Positions 48,775 through 55,230 of a stretch of 55,230 nucleotides of DNA are shown in pieces. The translations under genes were made by a program, and so were the position numbers. The notes under the pieces were generated by a model that was not told the origin of the DNA, searched no databases, and saw only the letters and a program-made list of their open reading frames with translations. Position 1 is the stretch's first letter. Every line of letters begins with the position of its first letter. This DNA comes from an uncultured bacterium. GTDB lineage: Bacteria; Cyanobacteriota; Vampirovibrionia; Gastranaerophilales; Gastranaerophilaceae. The stretch lies in the NCBI GenBank assembly GCA_902794035.1, contig CADBFN010000008.1, positions 1 to 55,230 on the forward strand, written 5' to 3'.

Positions 48775-51591
48775 TTATTCTCCTACTGCTTCTGCACAAT
48801 CAGTACAAATGCCGTTTGAGTTAAGCTCACGATATTTCCAGCAGCGTGAACATTTTTCGCCTTTTGCTTTTACAACCCAAACACTGTAACCTTCTTCGCT
48901 ATATTCATTTAAGATTTCTTCTGAAGGTTTTTCATCTGTTAATTGAGCCTGAGAAACAATATATATATCAGCCAGATCAGATTCATTTGCTTTAAGAATT
49001 TCTGCATTCTCAGCTTTTATATATACTCCAACTTCCAGAGAGCTTCCAACTTTTTTATCAGCTCTTAATGGCTCGATGGCTCTTGTAACAACTTCTCTTG
49101 ATTTTAAAATTTGAGAGAATTGTTCTTCAAGTTCAGGTTTATTCCATTTTTCATTTACAACAGGGAAATCAGCAAGTAAAATACTTATCAATCCGCCTTT
49201 TTGAACTTCAGGAACACTTTGCCAAATATCTTCTGCCTGATGAGGCATTACAGGAGTAAGAATTCTGACTAATGCCATAAGATTTTCAAACAAAACTGTC
49301 TGACAAGCACGACGGGAGAGTGATTTTTTGCCTGCCGTATATAATCTGTCTTTTACGATATCAAGATAGAATGAACTCAAATCAACCGCAGCAAAATTTT
49401 GTAAGCATTGGAAATATTTGTAGAATTCATAACTTTCAAAACTTTGAGTTACTTCTTCAATCAATTTATTCAGTTTGTGAAGTGCAAATTTATCAATTAA
49501 TTTTAAATCGTCATATTTTACATAATCATTTGCAGGGTCAAAGTCAAACAAATTACCGATTAAAAAACGTGCGGTATTTCTTGTCTTTTTAAATATTTCA
49601 GTAAGTTGTCCGACAATGTTATTACCGATTTTTATATCATTTTTGTAATCAACAGAAGCAGCCCAGAGTCTTAAAATATCTGCACCATAGTTTTTGATAA
49701 TATCATCAGGGCGGATGTAATTGCCTAAAGATTTAGACATTTTTCTTCCGTCTTCTCCGAAAACAAAACCGTGAGTCAAAACCTGTTTATATGGAGCTTT
49801 ATCCTGAGTTGCTATCGAGGTTAATAATGAAGACTGGAACCATCCTCTGTGCTGGTCTGAACCTTCCAAATACATATCAACCGGAGTATGTCCGAGTTCG
49901 TCTGCTCTTGCTTCTACAACAGCACTCCACGATACTCCTGAATCAAACCAAACATCCATAATATCTTTTTCTTTGCGGAAGTGAGTTTTACCGCATTTAG
50001 GACATACAAAACCGGATGGTAAAAGTTCTTCTGCGCTGTGATTAACCCATGCATCAGAACTTTCTTTTTCAAATATTTTAGCAACATTTTCTATTGTCTG
50101 GTCGTTGCAAATAACTTCACCACAGTCTTCGCAATAGAAGATTGGAATTGGAACCCCCCATGCTCTCTGACGTGAAATACACCAGTCAGTACGGCTTGCA
50201 ACCATGTTACCAATACGACTCTCCCCGCTTGCAGGAATCCATTTGACACCATGAATTGCCTCCATTGCTTTTTGTCTGAATTTATCAACTTTTACAAACC
50301 ATTGAGGAGTTGCACGATAAATTACAGGATGCTTGCATCTCCAGCAATGAGGATAACTGTGATTTATTTCATTTTGATATACAAGAGCTTTTGTGTTTTC
50401 AAGCATATCAATTACCATGTCATTCCCTTTATAATATGGTACTCCGACAAGTTCAGGAATTCCGACTTCTTCTTTCCAGCATCCTGTTGCATCTAAAGGT
50501 GAAAATACTTCAACACCGTATTTTACGCCGACTTCATAGTCTTCAAGACCATGCCCCGGAGCCGTATGAACCAAACCTGTACCCGCATCAAGCGTAACAT
50601 GTTCGCCTAAAATTATTTTTGATTTTCTATCAACAAGCGGATGTTTTGTATTCATTAGTTCAAAATCTTGTCCGATTGCAGTACCGATAACTTTTATATC
50701 GCCTTTTTCCCAGCCTACATCAGCCAAAAATGTCCCAAGTAAATCGGTTGCCGTTACATAAATATCGCCCTTATAATCAAATAATGTATATTCAAATCTC
50801 GGGTGCATTGAAATGGCAACGTTTGAAGGAATTGTCCAAGGAGTAGTTGTCCAGATAATTGCATAGACTTTCTTTCCTTGCGTATTAATCATATTTTTAA
50901 TTTTAAGCATAGATTCTTCATCAAATTCAAATCTTACATATATTGATTTTGATGAAATATCAGCGTATTCAACTTCTGCTTCTGCCAATGCTGTTTCGCA
51001 GGATGCACACCAGTAAACAGGTTTTAAACCTTTTTCAATGTAACCTTTTTTATACATTTCACCAAATACACGAACTTGTTGCGCTTCGTATTCAGGTTTA
51101 ATTGTAAGATAAGGATTTTCCCAGTTGCCTAAAACGCCCAAACGGCGAAATTCACTTTCCTGACCTTTCAGGTTTTTATGAGCAAATTCTCTGCACTTTT
51201 GTCTTAATTCACCTTCCGTTATTGAATGACGACCACCTTTAAGGGTTTTGACTACTGCATTTTCAATAGGCAAACCGTGTCCGTCATACCCCGGAACCAT
51301 TGGAGCATAAAATCCTTTCATAGTTTTATATTTAATAAGAATATCTTTCAAAATTTTATTTAATGCCGTTCCAACGTGAATTTTTTCCGAACTTAAATAC
51401 GGAGGCCCGTCGTGTAAAACAAAAGAATTTGATTTATCACGATTTTCAAGCATTTTTTCATAAATATTATTTTCTTCCCAAAATTTTTGAATTTGCGGTT
51501 CTCTTTGGGTTGCATTTGCTCTCATTGCCAATGTTGTCTGAGGCAAATTCAGGGTGTCTTTATACTGTTTTTGTTCTGTTGTTTCAGTCAT
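48775..51591 (-). CDS. ileS: Isoleucyl-tRNA synthetase
   Basis: 938 aa class I synthetase. HIGH-type motif HVGT (72-75) follows GPPYLSSEK; KMSKSLGN lies in the catalytic domain at about residue 620; the CP1 editing domain is present (TTTPWTIPSNVA). The C-terminal zinc finger has Cys914, Cys917, Cys929 and Cys932. These features match the bacterial type. GAGGAT lies 8 nt before the ATG. The start directly abuts the stop of the symporter gene, so the two are cotranscribed. Confidence 0.96.
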   Translation of the reverse strand: MTETTEQKQYKDTLNLPQTTLAMRANATQREPQIQKFWEENNIYEKMLENRDKSNSFVLHDGPPYLSSEKIHVGTALNKILKDILIKYKTMKGFYAPMVPGYDGHGLPIENAVVKTLKGGRHSITEGELRQKCREFAHKNLKGQESEFRRLGVLGNWENPYLTIKPEYEAQQVRVFGEMYKKGYIEKGLKPVYWCASCETALAEAEVEYADISSKSIYVRFEFDEESMLKIKNMINTQGKKVYAIIWTTTPWTIPSNVAISMHPRFEYTLFDYKGDIYVTATDLLGTFLADVGWEKGDIKVIGTAIGQDFELMNTKHPLVDRKSKIILGEHVTLDAGTGLVHTAPGHGLEDYEVGVKYGVEVFSPLDATGCWKEEVGIPELVGVPYYKGNDMVIDMLENTKALVYQNEINHSYPHCWRCKHPVIYRATPQWFVKVDKFRQKAMEAIHGVKWIPASGESRIGNMVASRTDWCISRQRAWGVPIPIFYCEDCGEVICNDQTIENVAKIFEKESSDAWVNHSAEELLPSGFVCPKCGKTHFRKEKDIMDVWFDSGVSWSAVVEARADELGHTPVDMYLEGSDQHRGWFQSSLLTSIATQDKAPYKQVLTHGFVFGEDGRKMSKSLGNYIRPDDIIKNYGADILRLWAASVDYKNDIKIGNNIVGQLTEIFKKTRNTARFLIGNLFDFDPANDYVKYDDLKLIDKFALHKLNKLIEEVTQSFESYEFYKYFQCLQNFAAVDLSSFYLDIVKDRLYTAGKKSLSRRACQTVLFENLMALVRILTPVMPHQAEDIWQSVPEVQKGGLISILLADFPVVNEKWNKPELEEQFSQILKSREVVTRAIEPLRADKKVGSSLEVGVYIKAENAEILKANESDLADIYIVSQAQLTDEKPSEEILNEYSEEGYSVWVVKAKGEKCSRCWKYRELNSNGICTDCAEAVGE

Positions 51592-52920
51592 TTATTTATC
51601 CTCTATTTTTTCTGTAACTTCTACTGTTTTAGCCAAAGGCTTAGGGGCAATCAAACTCCAAAATCCGCCTTCTTTATCGCATTCTTGTATATAATTATTC
51701 ATTTTATCGTAATCAAAACAATTTTCCCATCTCGCAATAACAACTGTTGCAACGCAGTTTCCTACAAGATTCACCGTAGTTCTTCCCATATCAAGGATTT
51801 GGTCTATCCCAAGCAGAATAGCAACTCCTATAAGCGGAATGTTAAAGCTTGCAAGAGTTCCTGCAAGTACAACAAGAGCAACTCTTGGAACGCCTGCAAT
51901 ACCTTTGCTTGTCAGCATTAAAGCAAGCATTATAATTAATTGCTGAGTTAATCCTAATTCAATTCCATTTATCTGTGCGCAGAAAATAACTGCCATTGCA
52001 AGATATAATGTGCTTCCGTCAAGATTGAAAGTATAACCTGTAGGCATTACAAAACTAACAATATTTTGCGGGACTCCAAATCTTTCCATCAAATCAATTG
52101 CTTTAGGAAAAGCAGCTTCAGAGCTTGCAGTTGTAAATGCCAATACTGCGGGCTCCTGTATAACTCTTAATAAATTTCTCAAAGATATTTTTGCATATTT
52201 GCAGGCAATGAACAGTACCAAAAATACAAATACTATTAACGCTGCATATAAAGAAAAAATTACTTTAAAATAATTTTTCAGTATAGATAAACCGTTTAAT
52301 CCTACTGTGGATGCAATTGCACCAAATATACCCAGCGGAGCAAAATACATTACATATTCCGTAAATTTAAACATAACCTGAGATACGGATTCCAATAATG
52401 TCATTACAGGTTTTGCTTTTTCTCCGACCGCACAAATAGCGATTGCGAAAAATATAGAAAATACAACTATTTGAAGTAAATTTCCTTCAGACATAGCCTG
52501 AACAATGCTTGTAGGGAAAATATTATAAACTATTTCAGAAACTGAGGTCATAGGTGCAGTTACAGCCATCAAACCGGCCTCTTTTAACAACTGAGGGTTT
52601 GCAGCTGCCGTACCAAAACCATGCCCCGGATTAAATATATTTCCCATAAATAATCCGATAATCAATGCCAGAGTAGTCACAATTTCAAAGTAAATAATAG
52701 TTTTTAATCCAACTTTGCCAAGTTTTTTAACATCTCCATGACTTGCCAAACCTCTGACTAACGTTGCAAATAACAAAGGAGCAATAATCATTTTTACCAT
52801 TCGTAAAAATATAACGGCTAAGGTTTTCATCTTAACCGCATAATGCGGGCAAAAATGACCAAAAACAACACCCAAAATAAGTGCTGCAAATATCATCCAT
52901 GTCAATTTTGAATGTTTCAA
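51592..52920 (-). CDS. Dicarboxylate/amino acid:cation symporter (SDF/DAACS family)
   Basis: 442 aa, eight membrane helices with two re-entrant loops: the serine-rich hairpin (TTASSEAAFPKAI), the MPTGYTFNLDGSTLY unwound helix and the GRTTVNLVGN segment that bind substrate and Na+/H+. Substrate could be glutamate, aspartate or a C4-dicarboxylate. Start codon is TTG (MKHSKLTWM), 8 nt after AGAGG, and a TATAAT lies just upstream. No gap to ileS. Confidence 0.9.
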   Translation of the reverse strand: MKHSKLTWMIFAALILGVVFGHFCPHYAVKMKTLAVIFLRMVKMIIAPLLFATLVRGLASHGDVKKLGKVGLKTIIYFEIVTTLALIIGLFMGNIFNPGHGFGTAAANPQLLKEAGLMAVTAPMTSVSEIVYNIFPTSIVQAMSEGNLLQIVVFSIFFAIAICAVGEKAKPVMTLLESVSQVMFKFTEYVMYFAPLGIFGAIASTVGLNGLSILKNYFKVIFSLYAALIVFVFLVLFIACKYAKISLRNLLRVIQEPAVLAFTTASSEAAFPKAIDLMERFGVPQNIVSFVMPTGYTFNLDGSTLYLAMAVIFCAQINGIELGLTQQLIIMLALMLTSKGIAGVPRVALVVLAGTLASFNIPLIGVAILLGIDQILDMGRTTVNLVGNCVATVVIARWENCFDYDKMNNYIQECDKEGGFWSLIAPKPLAKTVEVTEKIEDK

Positions 52921-53011
52921 AGTATATACCTCTATACAGATTATAGGACAAACATGGTTTAATATAAAGATATAGTTAATTTTGTAAATAATGTGTAATA
53001 AATTAAATTAA

Positions 53012-54304
53012 TTAATCCAAAAATCTTTCGTAAATATTATTTATATTATTTAAAAATTCTTTAGGATTAAAAACATCTTCAATTTCTTCTTTATTTAAGT
53101 ATTTTAAAACATTTTTGTCAGCTAATAAATTTTGTTTAAAATTGCCATGATTTTCAAATGCGTCAAGAGCATTCTTTTGTACAATTTTGTATGCTTCTTC
53201 TCTTGAAAGTCCTTTTGCAACGAGTGATAAAAGCATTTTTTGGGAGTAAACAATTCCGCCAAATTCTTCACTGTGAGAAAGCATGTTGTCTTTGTGAACA
53301 ACAATATTTTCCATTATGTTGTTAAATCTGTTTAACATAAAATCAACTAAAGTCAGACTGTCAGGGAAAATAATCCTTTCTGCAGAACTGTGAGAGATAT
53401 CTCTTTCGTGCCATAAAGCAACATTTTCCATTGCTGCAACAGAATTAGACCGCACAACTCTTGAAAGTCCGCATAAATTTTCGCTTAAAACCGGATTTTT
53501 TTTATGAGGCATGGCTGAAGATCCTTTCTGCCCTTTAGAAAATCCTTCTTCAAGTTCCAAAACTTCTGTTCTTTGCAAATGCCTGATTTCTGTTGCAAAC
53601 TGTTCAATTACGGTTGCAATGAGAGCTAATGACTGCATAAAATGCGCGTGGTAATCTCTTGCAATAATTTGAGTTGATATTCTGGCAGGTTTTAGCCCAA
53701 GATTTTTACAAGTAATTTTTTCAATTTCCGGAGAAATATTGCTATAAGTTCCGACAGGTCCTGAAATCTGACCGACTCTGATTTGCTCTGTGGCATGCTC
53801 AAAGTTTTCTTTTTGTCTTTCTAAAATATCAATCCAGTTGCAAAGTTTTACTCCAAAAGTCATGACTTCAGCATGAATCCCATGACTTCTTCCGATGCAG
53901 ATAGTATTTCTGTGTTCGTTGGCAAGTTTTTTTAATGTATTTATGACAGTATCAAGGTCTTTTAGTATAATTTTTGCACTATCCTGAATTTGCAACGCAA
54001 AAGCTGTGTCAATAACATCTGAGCTTGTCATGCCGACATGTACATATCGGCCCAAATCTCCAAGACTTTCATTTACGCATGTTAAAAATGCAATAACGTC
54101 ATGCTTTACTTCCCGTTCAATTTCATCAATCCTTTTAATATTAAAGCATGCTTTTTGGCGAATTTCCTGCGCAATTTCTTTTGAAATTGTCCCAACTTGT
54201 GCATACGCATCGCAAACTGCAAGTTCAACATTGAGATAATAAGTAAATTTGGACTCCAAAGTCCAAATATCCGCCATTTCTTTTCTTGAATATCTTTCTA
54301 TCAT
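53012..54304 (-). CDS. purB: Adenylosuccinate lyase
   Basis: 430 aa fumarase/aspartase-superfamily enzyme acting twice in purine synthesis, making AICAR and AMP. TSSD (93-96), the catalytic His141 region GRSHGIHAEV and the signature loop GSSAMPHKKNP (261-271) are intact. No Shine-Dalgarno sequence is obvious; an extended -10 (TGC-TAAAAT) lies 9 nt before the ATG, giving a very short leader. Monocistronic, divergent from the rRNA operon. Confidence 0.94.
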   Translation of the reverse strand: MIERYSRKEMADIWTLESKFTYYLNVELAVCDAYAQVGTISKEIAQEIRQKACFNIKRIDEIEREVKHDVIAFLTCVNESLGDLGRYVHVGMTSSDVIDTAFALQIQDSAKIILKDLDTVINTLKKLANEHRNTICIGRSHGIHAEVMTFGVKLCNWIDILERQKENFEHATEQIRVGQISGPVGTYSNISPEIEKITCKNLGLKPARISTQIIARDYHAHFMQSLALIATVIEQFATEIRHLQRTEVLELEEGFSKGQKGSSAMPHKKNPVLSENLCGLSRVVRSNSVAAMENVALWHERDISHSSAERIIFPDSLTLVDFMLNRFNNIMENIVVHKDNMLSHSEEFGGIVYSQKMLLSLVAKGLSREEAYKIVQKNALDAFENHGNFKQNLLADKNVLKYLNKEEIEDVFNPKEFLNNINNIYERFLD

Positions 54305-54365
54305 AACGTGATTATTTTAGCATAAATATAATATAAATATTATTTAATAAAATTAAAAAAATCTA

Positions 54366-54394
54366 TTGACTTTAAAAATTTTTAAGTTTATAAT
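54366..54394 (+). promoter_or_regulatory. rRNA promoter P1
   Basis: TTGACT (54366-54371), 17-bp spacer, TATAAT (54389-54394), a near-perfect sigma70 promoter about 520 bp before 16S. Confidence 0.85.
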
Positions 54395-54472
54395 GGTAAA
54401 TGTGCATTGGCATGGAATAAATTTTGAAAATATAAATAGCAAAATTATTTAAAATTTATTTTGAAAAACTAC

Positions 54473-54500
54473 TTGACAATAAAAATTCTTGTAGTACGAT
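54473..54500 (+). promoter_or_regulatory. rRNA promoter P2
   Basis: TTGACA (54473-54478), 16-bp spacer, TACGAT (54495-54500), about 105 bp after P1. Tandem promoters are usual for rRNA operons. Confidence 0.75.
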
Positions 54501-54847
54501 AAGAAAACCGAGATATGAATGCTTGGTTTTGTTTGCCCCAAACACTAATAACTATAGATAGTTAAGTCTGGTGTGTTGGAGGAACCCAAAAACAGAACAT
54601 TGAAAACAGAATAGCTGAAAACGAACGCCCGAGCAGAGGCATTAGCGTAAGCGAAAGACGAGCAATTATAACCGTAATGAATATTCGGTTTAATTGCGAG
54701 CGTTGCCGTTTAATGCGAGGGCGACATAAATTGAATTTATGTGACAAATATACTTGTTAATTTCGTTAAAAAATGATTCACAAAGGACAGAACACGCAAG
54801 TGTTCAAAAAAAATGAGTCAAACCTATCATATAGATAGGATGGACAT
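54501..54847 (+). other. rRNA leader with palindromes and processing signals
   Basis: Transcribed spacer before 16S. It holds a perfect 16-bp palindrome TAACTATAGATAGTTA (54549-54564), the repeat module at 54629-54742, and a GAACAC-GCAA-GTGTTC tetraloop hairpin (54790-54805) close to 16S. A consensus boxA antiterminator is not evident. No gene is present. Confidence 0.6.
54629..54742 (+). repeat. Dispersed structured repeat inside the rRNA leader
   Basis: Aligns with the 3' half of the 219-bp repeats (CCGAGCAGAGGC at the start, GCGAGGGCG near the end). The stem is changed in a compensating way: TGGCAG/CTGCCA in copies A and B is AACCG/CGGTT here, while the 11-nt loop TAATGAATATT and a single bulged base are kept. 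Confidence 0.75.
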
Positions 54848-54963
54848 AACTTTCTGACAATGGAGAGTTTGATCCTGGCTCAGGACGAACGCTGGCGGCG
54901 TGCTTAACTTTCTGACAATGGAGAGTTTGATCCTGGCTCAGGACGAACGCTGGCGGCGTGCTT
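54848..54963 (+). repeat. 58-bp tandem duplication of the 16S 5' end
   Basis: 54848-54905 and 54906-54963 are identical, running from AACTTTCTGACAATGG through GCGGCGTGCTT. Each copy contains the first ~49 nt of 16S rRNA. Only the second copy continues into the rest of 16S. May be real or an assembly artefact. Confidence 0.95.
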
Positions 54964-55230
54964 CATACATGCAAGTCGAACGAGAAATTCACTTCGGTGG
55001 ATGGAAAGTGGCGGACGGGTGAGTAATGTGTAGAGAATCTGCCCTGGAGTGGGGGACAACAGAGGGAAACTCCTGCTAATACCCCATATGCGCGTAGTTG
55101 CGATACTATTCGTGAAAGATTTATTGCTCCAGGATGAGTCTGCATCTGATTAGCTAGTTGGGGGTGTAATGGACCACCAAGGCGACGATCAGTAGCTGGT
55201 TTGAGAGGATGATCAGCCACAATGGGACTG
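54915..55230 (+). rRNA. rrs: 16S ribosomal RNA, 5' part (runs off the window)
   Basis: Conserved 5' region: GAGTTTGATCCTGGCTCAG (54923-54941), GACGAACGCTGGCGGCGTG, then ATGCAAGTCGAACG, GGCGGACGGGTGAGTAA and TGGGACTG at the window end. The mature 5' end is set at about 54915 by alignment of memory with E. coli position 1. The first 316 nt are present. Confidence 0.95.

Noticed and set aside
54963-55220. Minus-strand ORF across the 16S gene
   Set aside because: Antisense to conserved rRNA; spurious.

Overview
The window is about 55 kb of an AT-rich chromosome (roughly one third G+C by eye) carrying mostly housekeeping genes and ending inside a 16S rRNA gene. The gene order efp-accB-accC, a CHASE2-type class III adenylate cyclase, many TPR proteins and the style of the partial 16S sequence suggest a non-photosynthetic relative of the cyanobacteria (Vampirovibrionia/Melainabacteria, gut Gastranaerophilales type). 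This placement is an inference from gene content, not a phylogeny. I see no phage, insertion sequence, CRISPR array or tRNA gene.

Layout. 1-1.2 kb: structured repeats and two small unknown genes. 1.2-9.5 kb: xerD, a large exported TPR protein, engB, thrS (without TGS domain), a small unknown gene and dnaB. 9.7-13.5 kb: a YifB/ComM ATPase, a catalytically dead M16 peptidase homologue, then very small genes and an HTH regulator with an operator-like promoter. 13.5-18.3 kb: the minus-strand run efp-accB-accC and the divergent rimP-nusA operon, which has an intrinsic terminator in its leader. 18.4-23.2 kb: a response regulator, and nadB and nadC separated by an HTH gene and a 400-bp cluster of hairpins. 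23.2-27.6 kb: one minus-strand run mtnP, two YggT-like membrane proteins, trkA, trkH. 27.6-32.4 kb: two near-identical 219-bp repeats flanking two small regulators, a pair of unknown membrane proteins and a CxxCxxCC protein. 32.4-41.3 kb: aroQ, lemA with a DUF2207 protein, a truncated CDF metal exporter, the cyclase, eda-csaB, an NTF2-like exported protein and lspA. 41.3-47.1 kb: a seven-gene minus-strand run (ClpX-type zinc domain alone, helical-repeat protein, ruvX, DUF1292, triple Clp_N protein, tilS, hpt). 47.3-54.3 kb: a TPR lipoprotein with lgt, then ileS, an SDF symporter and purB. 54.3-55.2 kb: tandem rRNA promoters, a leader holding a copy of the dispersed repeat, and the start of 16S with a 58-bp tandem duplication.

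The points most worth a second look are: (1) dispersed, GC-rich structured elements whose stems covary between copies, one of them in the rRNA leader; (2) an operon carrying two stand-alone Clp unfoldase recognition domains (a ClpX zinc domain and three Clp_N domains) without any ATPase; (3) several genes whose -10 box lies 6-7 nt before the ATG and which lack a Shine-Dalgarno sequence, implying leaderless mRNAs, with aroQ the clearest; and (4) the 58-bp duplication at the 16S 5' end, which may be an assembly artefact.
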